Source of the DNA: Streptomyces sp. NBC_00335
GTDB taxonomy: Bacteria; Actinomycetota; Actinomycetes; Streptomycetales; Streptomycetaceae
Assembly (NCBI RefSeq): GCF_036127095.1
Contig: NZ_CP108006.1
Location: forward strand, 8,237,501 to 8,301,500
Direction of reading: 5' to 3'
Length of the DNA: 64,000 nucleotides
A program made the position numbers and the translations under genes. The notes beneath the pieces are model-generated. The model was not told where the DNA came from, searched no databases, and saw only the letters and a list, made by a program, of their open reading frames with translations. Numbering within the stretch: position 1 is the first letter of the stretch; every line of letters starts with the position of its first letter. This document shows positions 33,518-42,138 of this stretch, in pieces.

Positions 33518-34950
33518 GAAGGGGCGTGCAGCTCGCCCGTCCGCGCCACGCGGGCGTACCAGCGCGCGCTCGACTTGGGTGTGCGCTTCAGGGTGTCGTA
33601 GTCGACGTGAATGGCGCCGAACCGTTTGGCGTATCCGTACGACCACTCGAAGTTGTCGAGCAGCGACCAGAGGAAGTAGCCGCGCACGTCCACCCCGTCG
33701 GTGATCGCCCGGTGCACGGCGTCGAGGTGGGCGTGAATGTAGGCGGCCCGCTGCGGGTCGTGGACCGTGCCGTCCGGACCGACCTCGTCCTCGTACGCCG
33801 CTCCGTTCTCGCTGACCACGAGCGGCAGCCCGGGATACCGGGCGGCGGTCCGGGTCAGCAGGTCGTACAGGGCGCTCGCGTCCACGGGCCAGCCCATGGC
33901 CGTACGTTCACCCGGGGCCCGGTGGAACCCCACGTCCGCCGCGCCGGGCCACGGCGAGTGCTCGCTGTTGCCGTGGCCGTCGTCCTGCGGCTTCTGGGCG
34001 TCTTCCGCGACGTGCGAGACGACCGTCGGGGTGTAGTAGTTGATGGCGAGCAGGTCCAGGGGCTGGTGGATGGCGGCGGCGTCGCCGTCGCGGACGAAGG
34101 ACCAGTCGGTCAGGTGGGCGGTGTCCGCGAGCAGGTCCTGGGGGTAGGCGCCTTCGAGCATGGGGCCGAGCCAGATCCGGTTGCCGACGGCGTCGATGCG
34201 GCGGGCCGCGTCGCGGTCCTCCGCCGAGGGGGTCAGGGGGCGGACCTCGTGGAGGTTGAGGGAGACCGCGAGCTGCGAGTCCCCGGGCAGCGCGGCCCGT
34301 AGGGCCTGCACGGCGAGGCCGTGGCCGAGGTTGAGGTGGTGGGCCGCGCGCAGGGCGGCGACCGGACTGGTCCGGCCCGGGGCGTGCACGCCGGAGGCGT
34401 AGCCGAGGAACGCGCTGCACCAGGGCTCGTTGAGGGTGATCCAGCGCTTGACCCGGTCTCCGAGGGCGTCCGCGACGAGGCCCGCGTACTCGGCGAAGCG
34501 CTCGGCGGTCGCGCGCTCGGGCCAGCCGCCCGCGTCCTCCAGGTCCTGGGGGAGGTCCCAGTGGTAGAGGGTGAGGGCGGGTGTGACGCCGGCGGCGAGC
34601 AGCTCGTCCACCAGCCTGCGGTAGAAGTCGAGGCCCTTCTGGACCGCGGGGCCCCGGCCGGTCGGCTGGACCCGGGACCAGGAGACGGAGAACCGGTAGG
34701 CCCCCAGCCCCAGTTCGGACATCAGCCGGACGTCTTCGGGGAAGCGGTGGTAGTGGTCGACGGCCACGTCGCCGGTGTGGCCTTCGAAGACCTTGCCGGG
34801 GGTGTGGGAGAAGGTGTCCCAGATGGACGGGGTCCGGCCGTCCTCACGGGCGGCGCCCTCGATCTGGTACGCGGCGGTGGCCGTGCCCCAGAGGAAGCCG
34901 GACGGGAAAGAGCGGACGGCGGTGAGCGGCCGGGTCTCGGACGCGGTCAT
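33514..34950 (-). CDS. bglC: GH1 beta-glucosidase (intracellular cellobiose hydrolase)
   Basis: A 478-aa family 1 glycosidase without signal peptide, hydrolysing imported cellobiose to glucose. [15 protein letters not shown] opens the barrel. The acid/base Glu is in TLNEPW (about 174), the nucleophile Glu in VSENGA (about 380), and [13 protein letters not shown] closes the active site. It is the last gene of the ceb order, 112 bp after cebG, with a CebR-like operator touching its start codon. ATG 34950 is used; the only ribosome-site candidate lies inside that operator. Its stop codon lies at the IS630 junction. Confidence 0.95.
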   Translation of the reverse strand: MTASETRPLTAVRSFPSGFLWGTATAAYQIEGAAREDGRTPSIWDTFSHTPGKVFEGHTGDVAVDHYHRFPEDVRLMSELGLGAYRFSVSWSRVQPTGRGPAVQKGLDFYRRLVDELLAAGVTPALTLYHWDLPQDLEDAGGWPERATAERFAEYAGLVADALGDRVKRWITLNEPWCSAFLGYASGVHAPGRTSPVAALRAAHHLNLGHGLAVQALRAALPGDSQLAVSLNLHEVRPLTPSAEDRDAARRIDAVGNRIWLGPMLEGAYPQDLLADTAHLTDWSFVRDGDAAAIHQPLDLLAINYYTPTVVSHVAEDAQKPQDDGHGNSEHSPWPGAADVGFHRAPGERTAMGWPVDASALYDLLTRTAARYPGLPLVVSENGAAYEDEVGPDGTVHDPQRAAYIHAHLDAVHRAITDGVDVRGYFLWSLLDNFEWSYGYAKRFGAIHVDYDTLKRTPKSSARWYARVARTGELHAPS

Positions 34951-34951
34951 A

Positions 34952-34965
34952 GGAGAGCGCTCCCA
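34952..34965. promoter_or_regulatory. CebR operator overlapping the bglC translation start region
   Basis: On the minus strand TGGGAGCGCTCTCC matches the CebR palindrome TGGGAGCGCTCCCA at 12 of 14 positions. It ends 2 bp before the bglC ATG and contains the only Shine-Dalgarno candidate (GGGAG). Confidence 0.75.
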
Positions 34966-35062
34966 ACGCAAGTGTGGATGAAGTGGTGCCAGGAGAACTG
35001 GCGCCTGATGGCCTGGTGCCGGATGAGGAGACGTGTGCGGACGGGCGCCGGGCGGGAGCCGG

Positions 35063-36010
35063 TCAGCTCTTGACGGCGCCGGCGGTGATGCCGCCCACGA
35101 TGTGCTTGCCGAGCACGGCGAAGACCAGCAGCAGCGGCAGCGTGGATATGAGGGCGCCGGTCAGGACGACGGCCTGGTCGACGGTGTGGTTGCCCGCGCC
35201 GAGGCCGGCCAGGGCGACCTGGAGGGTCGGATTCCCGTCCGGGGTCAGCGCGATGAACGGCCAGAAGAAGTCGTTCCAGGCCTGGACGAAGACGAGCATC
35301 CCGAGGACCGCCATCGCGGGCCGGGCCACCGGGAACACCACGTGCCAGATGATGCGCAGGCTGTGCGCGCCGTCCATCCTGGCCGCCTCCACCAGCTCCA
35401 CCGGCAGCGCCTCGATGAGGTACTGGCGCATGAAGAACACGCCGAAGGCGGCGACCAGCGAGGGCAGGACGACGGACTGGAGCTGATCGACCCAGCCGAG
35501 ATCGGTGACGATCTGGTAGAGCGGGATCACACTGAGCTGCGGCGGGATCGTCATGGTCGCCACCACCAGCGCCAGCAGGGCGCCCCGGCCCTTGAAGGGC
35601 AGCTTGGCGAAGGCGAAGCCGGCCAGGGTGGAGAACAGGACGGTGGACAGGGCCACGAGCCCGGCCACGATGGTCGTGTTGACCAGGGCCTCGCCCATGT
35701 CGACCTGGTTCCAGGCGAAGGCGAGGTTGTCGAAGAGCCGGGGGCCCGGCAGGAGCGGGGCCGGCGCCTCGACCACGCGCTCGCCCGTGTGGGAGGCGGC
35801 CACGAGGTTCCAGTACAGCGGGAAGAGCGAGATCAGGGCGGCCAGGCCGAGGAGGACGTACGTCAGAGGTCCCGCGTGGTGCTGCCGGCCCGCCGACTGG
35901 CGCAGCAGCCTGCGGCGCGGCGCCGCCGTGGTGGGCGCGGCCGTGGATACGGGCCGGCGTGTGGGAGTGGATGCGGGCGTGGGCGTGGGCGTGTCGAGCA
36001 TGCGGGCCAT
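35063..36010 (-). CDS. cebG: Cello-oligosaccharide ABC transporter permease CebG
   Basis: A 315-aa inner-membrane permease with six segments and the EAA loop [15 protein letters not shown] that docks the ATPase. A Pro/Thr-rich cytoplasmic N-tail precedes the first segment. ATG 36010 lies 4 bp after the cebF stop. It pairs with CebF to pass cellobiose and cellotriose delivered by CebE. No ATPase gene is present; in Streptomyces the shared MsiK protein encoded elsewhere powers this importer. Confidence 0.93.
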   Translation of the reverse strand: MARMLDTPTPTPASTPTRRPVSTAAPTTAAPRRRLLRQSAGRQHHAGPLTYVLLGLAALISLFPLYWNLVAASHTGERVVEAPAPLLPGPRLFDNLAFAWNQVDMGEALVNTTIVAGLVALSTVLFSTLAGFAFAKLPFKGRGALLALVVATMTIPPQLSVIPLYQIVTDLGWVDQLQSVVLPSLVAAFGVFFMRQYLIEALPVELVEAARMDGAHSLRIIWHVVFPVARPAMAVLGMLVFVQAWNDFFWPFIALTPDGNPTLQVALAGLGAGNHTVDQAVVLTGALISTLPLLLVFAVLGKHIVGGITAGAVKS

Positions 36011-36014
36011 GAGC

Positions 36015-36977
36015 TCAGCTCCCCGACTTCTTGCGCTTGTGGTTCGAACGGGTGATCAGCGTCTGGATGCCGCCGATGAGCAGGAGGAGCAGCAGCATGA
36101 CCCAGGCGATGGCTGAGGCCTGGCCCAGCGCGCCGGTCACCCACCCCTTCTCGTACATGAGCAGGCTCAGCGTCTGGAACTGGTTCCCGCTGCCCCCGCT
36201 GATGCCGACGCTGCCGCCGAAGAGCATCGGCTCGCCGAAGAGCTGGGTGGCGCCGATGGTGGAGACGATGACCGTGAAGAGGATCGTCGGCCGGATGGAG
36301 GGGATGGTCACGGACAGGAACTGGCGCCAGCGCGAGGCCCCGTCCAGCGCGGCGGCCTCGTAGAGGTCCTGCGGCACGGCCTGCATCGCCGCCAGGTAGA
36401 TGAGGGCGTTGTAGCCCGTCCAGCGCCAGGTCACGATCGTCGAAATCGCTATCTGCGCGGGCCACTTGGAGGAGTCCCAGGCAACCGGGTCGAAGCCGAC
36501 CCAGCCCAGGACGGTGTTGATCAGGCCGTAGTCGGTGTTGAAGAGCTGGGCGAAGACGAGCGTGGCCGCCGCGATCGACGTGGCGTACGGGGCGAGTACC
36601 GCGACGCGGAAGAAGCCGCGACCGCGCAGCTTGTAGTTCAGCAGGTGCGCGAGACCGAGGGCCATCAGCAGCTGGGGAACGGTGGAGATCACGCCGATGG
36701 TGAAGGTGTTGGCGAGCGCGTTCCAGAAGAACTCGCTGGTGGCCAGGGAACTGTAGTTCTCCAGCCCCTTCCACTGGGCGCTGCCGCCCAGTTCGACGCG
36801 GTGGAGCGAGAGCCACCCGGTGTAGATCAGGGGGAACAGCCCGAAGGCCGCGAAGGTGAGGAAGAAGGGGGCGACGAAGACGTAGGGAACCGCCTTCAGG
36901 TCCAGGCGGTAGAGCGTGCTGCGCAGGCCGGCGGGCGGCGGGGAGCCGCCACTCGTCGCCCGTACGGAGGTGGCCAC
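36015..36977 (-). CDS. cebF: Cello-oligosaccharide ABC transporter permease CebF
   Basis: A 320-aa inner-membrane permease with six hydrophobic segments; the EAA loop is YEAAALDGASRWRQF. GTG 36977 follows GGAAGGA at 8 nt. It is preceded by cebE (152-bp gap containing a 13-bp tandem repeat) and followed at 4 bp by cebG. The order cebE-cebF-cebG-bglC is the standard Streptomyces arrangement for cellobiose/cellotriose import. Confidence 0.93.
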   Translation of the reverse strand: MATSVRATSGGSPPPAGLRSTLYRLDLKAVPYVFVAPFFLTFAAFGLFPLIYTGWLSLHRVELGGSAQWKGLENYSSLATSEFFWNALANTFTIGVISTVPQLLMALGLAHLLNYKLRGRGFFRVAVLAPYATSIAAATLVFAQLFNTDYGLINTVLGWVGFDPVAWDSSKWPAQIAISTIVTWRWTGYNALIYLAAMQAVPQDLYEAAALDGASRWRQFLSVTIPSIRPTILFTVIVSTIGATQLFGEPMLFGGSVGISGGSGNQFQTLSLLMYEKGWVTGALGQASAIAWVMLLLLLLIGGIQTLITRSNHKRKKSGS

Positions 36978-36999
36978 GGGGGCGTCCTTCCGGGTCGGT

Positions 37000-37051
37000 G
37001 CGTACGGGAGATGCGTACGGGAGGTCCGTACGGGAGATGCGTACGGATGGG
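37000..37051. repeat. 13-bp tandem repeat between cebE and cebF
   Basis: GCGTACGGGAGAT occurs at 37000, followed by units at 37013, 37026 and 37039 with one to three changes each. It lies in the cebE-cebF leader region, where repeat number could alter RNA structure and relative expression of the binding protein and permeases. Confidence 0.75.
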
Positions 37052-37128
37052 GTGGGGACGGGAGGTGAGGTGCGGACGGGAGCGGCCCGCCGCCCGCAGG
37101 GGGCGTGACGGGCCGCGCGCGGCCTCCG

Positions 37129-38487
37129 CTACTGGTCGATCTTGTCGTCGACCAGCTTCTTGACGTTCTCCCAGGCCTTCGCCGGGTCGGTCCCGCGCTG
37201 CTCGATGTCGAGGATGCCGTTGTCCGTGAGGAAGGTCTTCACCTGACCGTCCCAGCGGCTGATCGGGGCGGGCGTGATGCCGGCCGCGGCCTCCGAGTAG
37301 ATCTTGCCGACCGGGGTGTCACCGAAGTACGGCAGCTTGGCGTCCTGGACGGCCGCCGAGGTGAGCGTGTCCTTGGTGGAGGGGATGTTCCCGTTCACGC
37401 CGAAGACCTTGGCGTGCTGCGCCGGTGCGGTGAGCCAGGCGGCGAGCTCGGCCGCCTCCTTGGCGTGCTTGCCCGACTTCGGCACGGCGAGGAACGAGCC
37501 GCCCCAGTTGCCGGCCACGGGCGGCGCGGCGATGTCCCACTTCCCCTGGTTCTCCGGGCCCGCCTGGTCCTTGATGATGCCCGTCATCCAGCTGGGGCAG
37601 GCGACGGTGGCGAACTTCGCGTTCTTGAAGGCGGCGTTCCAGGTGCCCTTCTCGTCGAACTGGCGCAGCTTGGCCGTCAGTTCGCCCTTCGCGGCCGCCA
37701 CGGCGGTGTCCCACGCCTTCTTCACGCCCGGACTGTTCTCGTAGTCCAGCTCGCCCTTGGCGTTGGCGTACTGCACGGGCTGGCTGGAGATCACCGCGTT
37801 GAACAGGCCGCTGGCGGAGTCGTGGAAGGCGGTCCCGGCCGGGGCGCTCTTCTTGTACGTCTCACCGGTCGCGATGAACTTCGCCCAGTCGCCCGCCCAG
37901 AGCTTGGCAACCTCCGTGCGATCCGTCGGGAGCTTGGCCTGGGCGAAGAGGTCCTTGTTGTAGCAGATGGCCATCGGGCCGATGTCCGTGCCGAGGCCGA
38001 TGACCTTGCCGTCGGCCGTGGTGGCCTGCTTGACCTTCCAGTCGAGGAACGCGCCGACGTCGCCGCCGCCCGTCTTGGCGAGGTCGGTCCACTTGTCCGC
38101 CATGGCGGGACCGGTCGCCTCCGCGATGTAGCCCACCTCCAGCGCCTGGATGTCCGCGAGACCGCTGTCGCGGGAGAGCCGCAGCTTGAGCGTGTCCCAG
38201 TACTTCTGGCCGTCGGCGACGTTCGACTCTTCGATCTTGATGTTGGGGTGGGCCTTCTCGTACTCGGCGTAGAGCTTGGCGCCGGTGGTGTTGTCGTAGC
38301 CGAAGGAGCCGAAGGTTCCGATCCGCAGTGTGATCTGCTCGCCGCCCGCCGCGTCGCCCTTGCCGTTGTCGCCGTCGCTGCCGCAGCCGGTGAGCAGGGC
38401 CGTACCGGTCGCCATCACGGCGACCGCGGCGACCGCGTTGATGGCGGTGCGGCGTCCGCGTCCGTGTCTGCTGCTGGAAGTGCGCAT
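37129..38487 (-). CDS. cebE: Cello-oligosaccharide-binding lipoprotein CebE
   Basis: A 452-aa family 1 solute-binding protein. The Arg-rich signal peptide ends in the lipobox LLTGCGSD, so the mature protein is membrane-anchored by its Cys. The body has the expected IGTFGSFGYDNTTGAKLY start and WDGQVKTFLTDNG end. ATG 38487 follows GAGGAGA at 7 nt. It captures cellobiose and cellotriose for CebF-CebG and is the first gene of the operon, under a perfect CebR operator at 38604-38619. Confidence 0.95.
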   Translation of the reverse strand: MRTSSSRHGRGRRTAINAVAAVAVMATGTALLTGCGSDGDNGKGDAAGGEQITLRIGTFGSFGYDNTTGAKLYAEYEKAHPNIKIEESNVADGQKYWDTLKLRLSRDSGLADIQALEVGYIAEATGPAMADKWTDLAKTGGGDVGAFLDWKVKQATTADGKVIGLGTDIGPMAICYNKDLFAQAKLPTDRTEVAKLWAGDWAKFIATGETYKKSAPAGTAFHDSASGLFNAVISSQPVQYANAKGELDYENSPGVKKAWDTAVAAAKGELTAKLRQFDEKGTWNAAFKNAKFATVACPSWMTGIIKDQAGPENQGKWDIAAPPVAGNWGGSFLAVPKSGKHAKEAAELAAWLTAPAQHAKVFGVNGNIPSTKDTLTSAAVQDAKLPYFGDTPVGKIYSEAAAGITPAPISRWDGQVKTFLTDNGILDIEQRGTDPAKAWENVKKLVDDKIDQ

Positions 38488-38603
38488 TCCACTCTCCTCG
38501 TCCAAGGTGGTGCTCGTTGTGCGCCATGGGGTCCGGCGGGCTGTTCGCGGCTCGGCGAGGGCCCTGCCAGGACCTGATGTGAAGGTCGTTCTCGCATCCC
38601 AAG

Positions 38604-38619
38604 GTGGGAGCGCTCCCAC
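38604..38619. promoter_or_regulatory. CebR operator upstream of cebE
   Basis: GTGGGAGCGCTCCCAC is a perfect 16-bp palindrome containing the CebR consensus, 117 bp before the cebE start codon. Confidence 0.93.
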
Positions 38620-38778
38620 GTCGTTGCCGGAAGGTTGCTGCTTGGTGGGTGCGGGTGTCAAGAGATGAACGCGAATTCGTGCCGCCAAGGCCTTCGGTGC
38701 GCGCCGCGCCCCGCATTCCGGTGTGGCCCCGTCGGGTTCTCGACGGGGTCGTAGCATCGGGGCGGGATCCTGAGTAGT

Positions 38779-38794
38779 GTGGGAGCGCTCCCAC
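38779..38794. promoter_or_regulatory. CebR operator upstream of cebR
   Basis: A second copy of GTGGGAGCGCTCCCAC, 140 bp before the cebR start codon, expected to give autoregulation. Confidence 0.9.
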
Positions 38795-38933
38795 TCGGCT
38801 TCTCGTGCGCCGGACCGGCGTAACGTGTGCCGCGTGAGATGGGGGCGGTACCCGCTTCTTACCTGATCAGCCGTGCCCGGACCGGCAGGCACCGGCCCGG
38901 AGCGCGAGAGCGCACGAGGGGAGTTCGACAATC

Positions 38934-39986
38934 GTGACCGGACGGCAGAACGGCAGACCCACCCTGGAAGAGGTCGCGGCCCTGGCCGGAGTCGGCCGGG
39001 GCACGGTCTCCCGGGTGATCAACGGCTCGCCACGGGTGAGCGAGCAGGCCAAGGACGCCGTCGCCCGCGCCGTCGCCGAGCTGGGGTACGTCCCCAACCA
39101 GGCGGCCAGGGCCCTGGCCGGAAGCCGGACCGACGCGGTCGCCCTCGTCATCCCGGAGACCGAGGCCAGGCTGTTCTCGGAGCCGTACTTCCTCGACCTG
39201 ATCCGCGGGGTCAGCGCCGAACTGGCCGAATCCGACAAGCAGCTGCTGCTTACCCTGGTCCGGACCGAGGCCGAGCGCCGGCGGTTCGAGGACTACCTCG
39301 CCGCCCAGCGGGTCGACGGCGTACTGCTGGCGTCCGTACACGGCGACGACCCGCTGCCGGACCGGATCGCCAAGCTGGGCCTGCCGGTCGTCATGAACGG
39401 GCGGCGCTCCGAGGCCGAACCCGTCGCCTACGTGGACTCCGACAACATCGGCGCGGGGCGGGCGGCCGTCGCCCACCTGGTGGGGCGGGGCCGGAGCAGG
39501 ATCGCGACCATCAGCGGGCCGCTCGACATGTACGTGGCCCGCGCACGTCTGGGCGGCTACCGCGCGGGGCTCGCGGAAGCCGGGTTCGGGCCCGACGAGT
39601 CGCTGGTGGCGACCGCGGACTTCACCGAGGAGGGCGGCCGGCTGGCGATGCGCGAGCTCCTGGAGCGCGCCCCCGGCCTGGACGCGGTCTTCGCGGCCTC
39701 CGACGTGATGGCGGCCGGCGCGCGCGGGGTACTTCGCGAGGCCGGGCGGCGGATCCCCGAGGACGTGGCCCTGGTCGGGGTCGACGACTCCGCGGTGGCC
39801 CGCCTGATGGATCCGCCCCTGACGAGCGTGCGCCAGCCGATCGAGGAGATGGGCCGCACGATGACCCGGCTCCTGCTCCAGAAGATCGCGGAGGCGTCCG
39901 GAACCGGATCCGCGCCGGCGCAGGACCAGGGCGAGGAGCCGCGCAGGGTCCTTCCGACGGAACTGATCGTGCGGGATTCCTCCTGA
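38934..39986 (+). CDS. cebR: LacI-family repressor of cellulose/cellobiose use, CebR
   Basis: A 350-aa regulator. The LacI helix-turn-helix is at residues 10-30 (LEEVAALAGVGRGTVSRVIN), with the hinge ARALAGSRTDAVALV, followed by a periplasmic-binding-protein-like sensor domain. CebR releases its TGGGAGCGCTCCCA sites when it binds cellobiose or cellotriose. GTG 38934 follows GAGGGGAG. The matching palindromes at cebE, cebR, bglC and the cellulase pair define the local regulon. Confidence 0.95.
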   Translation: MTGRQNGRPTLEEVAALAGVGRGTVSRVINGSPRVSEQAKDAVARAVAELGYVPNQAARALAGSRTDAVALVIPETEARLFSEPYFLDLIRGVSAELAESDKQLLLTLVRTEAERRRFEDYLAAQRVDGVLLASVHGDDPLPDRIAKLGLPVVMNGRRSEAEPVAYVDSDNIGAGRAAVAHLVGRGRSRIATISGPLDMYVARARLGGYRAGLAEAGFGPDESLVATADFTEEGGRLAMRELLERAPGLDAVFAASDVMAAGARGVLREAGRRIPEDVALVGVDDSAVARLMDPPLTSVRQPIEEMGRTMTRLLLQKIAEASGTGSAPAQDQGEEPRRVLPTELIVRDSS

Positions 39987-40039
39987 GCTCGTCCTGCCTT
40001 CCGAGCTCCACTTCTTCCGGCCTCCAGCGGGAACACCCC

Positions 40040-40249
40040 TTACGGCGCGGGGCAGTCCTCGGTCGTCTTGACCACACCGAGGCTGACCTTGCCGGTCATG
40101 GCCTCGCCCGGATGCGGAGACTGGGTGCACACCTTCCACTGCGCGGGCCACTGCACGGGACGCTGGGATCCGCTCAGGTCCGTCATCTCGACGGTCGTCC
40201 CGGCGTCGACGGCCTGTAGGGCTGCCGCGGCCCGGGCTCGCGTGAGCAC
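40040..40249 (-). pseudogene. Small PASTA-like C-terminal fragment
   Basis: At most 69 residues, with WKVCTQSPHPGEAMTGKVSLG then VVKTTEDCP. This is the end of the PASTA-like module seen in longer secreted Streptomyces proteins (two Cys, WKVC and EDCP). The expected N-terminal signal peptide and first half are missing, and the only start (GTG 40249) touches a perfect 18-bp hairpin. It reads like a 5'-truncated remnant, though a very small protein cannot be ruled out. Confidence 0.5.
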
Positions 40250-40254
40250 GCCGC

Positions 40255-40299
40255 GGCCGGAGCCGTACGGAATCCAGAGGTTTCCGTACGGCTCCGGCC
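40255..40299. terminator. Perfect 18-bp stem-loop downstream of the cellulase pair
   Basis: Arms 40255-40272 and 40282-40299 are fully complementary (core GCCGTACGGAA) around a 9-nt loop, 39 bp past the GH6 stop codon. It should end the GH5-GH6 transcript. TTT follows on the plus strand only. Confidence 0.8.
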
Positions 40300-40337
40300 T
40301 TTGAGCGGGGTGGGGCGGTCAGCTCACCGGCGCTGCG

Positions 40338-42122
40338 TCACAGCGCCGGGTGGGCGTTCTTCATGAGCTCCTGGAACTGCGCCGAGAACCACTGGCCCGA
40401 CAGCGGCGCGTCGGGGAGGGACCCCGACATGCTGTTGCCGTTGCGCGCGTTGCCCGTGTACGTCGGGTCGCACATCCGGTCGAAGCCCTTGCCCTCGTTG
40501 TTCGGGATCTCCTTGCTCGCGCCGTCCGACTCGCCCGGCGGCTTGATCCACACGTAGGCGTCGATGCCCGCGGCCGGGGCGGCCTGCGGACGCTCGCCGA
40601 GGCCGGCGCCCGACTGGTTGCACCAGTTGCCGAGGTGGATGCGCCGGTCGTAGCGGCCGCCGTTGACGTAGGTGTCCACGCTCGTCAGCGCGCCGGGTCC
40701 GGTCGGCCGAGCGGTGCCGCCCCAGCCGTTGCGGGAGGTGTCGATCAGCATGCCGAGGTTCGTGTCGAAGCCCAGCGACACCAGCTTGGTCCGCATGGCC
40801 TGGGCGTACGAGAGCTCGTCCGTGTACCGGTTCCAGTCGACCCACTTCGACTGGCGTACGGAGGTGCCGTTGACGGAGTCCTCGATCTTGAAGTGGTCCT
40901 CCTTCAGGGCGCTGTAGTTGGCCGTGTTCACGATGAAGCCGTGCACCTTGGCGAGCGTGGAGCCCTCGGCGGTGGCCGCCTGCTTGAACATCTCGGCGGA
41001 GGAGCCGAAGTTGTCGTCCCAGCCGAGCCAGCCGTGGTGGCCCGCGTCCACGTAGTTGTAGACGTTGGCGATCGAGCCCAGCTTGTTGAGCGCGTAGCCG
41101 ACACCCTTGATGTAGTTGCCGTTGGCCTTCATCACGTCGCAGTTGGCGGTGGCCGTCGGCCGCCCGGTGACGTTGGTGACCAGGTTCGGGAGCGAGTCGA
41201 TCTCGACCGTGGTGACGATCCGCAGCCCCGCGTACTTGGCGTCGGAGAGGATGGCGGCGATCGGGTCGATGTACTGCGTCTTGTACTTGTCGATCTCGGT
41301 CGGGCCCAGCTCGCCGTTGGAAGCGAGGGCGGCGCAGTCCCGGCCGGGGAGGTTGTAGATCACCAGCTGGACGACGAGTTCACCGCTGCCCTTCTGCGCC
41401 AGCGCCGCGTCCAGGTGGGCGCGCAGCCCCATCGAGCTGCTCGAACCCGCGATGGCGGCGGTGCGGTCCAGCCAGACACCGGTGGGCTGGTTCGACACCT
41501 TGGTGCCGCCCGGCTCGGCGGCGGCCTTGGCGGACCATTCGGGGTTCACGTACACCTTGGCGCCGGCGTACGGGTTGTCCGCCTTGGCGCCGGACGGCGG
41601 CGGGGTGGTCGGCGGGGTCGTGGGCGGCGTGGTCGGGGGAGTGGTCGGCGGCTGGGTCGGGTCCGTCGCGCCGTTGCAGGTGACGCCGTTGAGCTTGAAG
41701 GTCGCGGGCACGGCGTTCGTGCCGGTGTGCGAACCGTTGAAGCCGAAGGAGGTCGAGCCACCCGTGGCCAGGTTCCCGTTGTACGAGAGGCTCTTGGCGG
41801 TCACGGCCGCCCCGGACTGGCTGATCGCGGCGTTCCAGCCCTGGGTGACTTGCTGACCGTTCGCGTAGGACCACTCCAGGGTCCAGGAGGCCACGGGGTC
41901 ACCGGTGTTGGTGACGGTCACGTTCGCGCCGAAGCCGGTGTTCCACTGGTTGGTGATCTGGTACTCGACCTTGCAGCCCGCGGTGGCGGCGCCGGCCGAG
42001 GTGCCGAACACGGTGGCGGTGGCGCCCGCGGCGGTGACGAGGCTGAGGGCCGCCAACAGGGCGGTGCGCCTGGTCGTGCGGGACGTGGTGCGGGGAGTCG
42101 TGCCGAGTGCTGTGCGGCTCAT
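40338..42122 (-). CDS. Secreted GH6 cellulase/cellobiohydrolase with N-terminal CBM2
   Basis: A 594-aa exported enzyme. The signal peptide ends near TSAGAATAG. A CBM2 cellulose-binding domain (about 48-150, flanked by CKVEY and GVTCNG cysteines) is joined by a PTTPPTTPP linker to the GH6 barrel. GH6 landmarks are YNLPGRDCAALASNGE, TTVEIDSLPNLV, NTANYSALK and GWGG; the WIKPPGESDG segment near the C-terminus is standard. ATG 42122 lies 16 bp after the GH5 stop, so the two cellulases form an operon behind the CebR operator at 43851-43870. It releases cellobiose for CebEFG. Confidence 0.94.
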   Translation of the reverse strand: MSRTALGTTPRTTSRTTRRTALLAALSLVTAAGATATVFGTSAGAATAGCKVEYQITNQWNTGFGANVTVTNTGDPVASWTLEWSYANGQQVTQGWNAAISQSGAAVTAKSLSYNGNLATGGSTSFGFNGSHTGTNAVPATFKLNGVTCNGATDPTQPPTTPPTTPPTTPPTTPPPSGAKADNPYAGAKVYVNPEWSAKAAAEPGGTKVSNQPTGVWLDRTAAIAGSSSSMGLRAHLDAALAQKGSGELVVQLVIYNLPGRDCAALASNGELGPTEIDKYKTQYIDPIAAILSDAKYAGLRIVTTVEIDSLPNLVTNVTGRPTATANCDVMKANGNYIKGVGYALNKLGSIANVYNYVDAGHHGWLGWDDNFGSSAEMFKQAATAEGSTLAKVHGFIVNTANYSALKEDHFKIEDSVNGTSVRQSKWVDWNRYTDELSYAQAMRTKLVSLGFDTNLGMLIDTSRNGWGGTARPTGPGALTSVDTYVNGGRYDRRIHLGNWCNQSGAGLGERPQAAPAAGIDAYVWIKPPGESDGASKEIPNNEGKGFDRMCDPTYTGNARNGNSMSGSLPDAPLSGQWFSAQFQELMKNAHPAL

Positions 42123-42138
42123 TTTCGTGGAATGCCTT

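Larger units (their letters stand above)
38488..38933. other. 446-bp divergent cebE-cebR control region
   Basis: No gene is seen here. The region holds two perfect CebR palindromes 175 bp apart, centred near 38611 and 38786, which place one site upstream of each divergent gene. The distance could also allow looping. Confidence 0.8.

Noticed and set aside
41625-41660. Short tandem repeats in GH6 and GH5 genes (also 43140-43250)
   Set aside because: They encode Pro/Thr linkers between CBM2 and catalytic domains, an expected protein feature, not a CRISPR or regulatory array.
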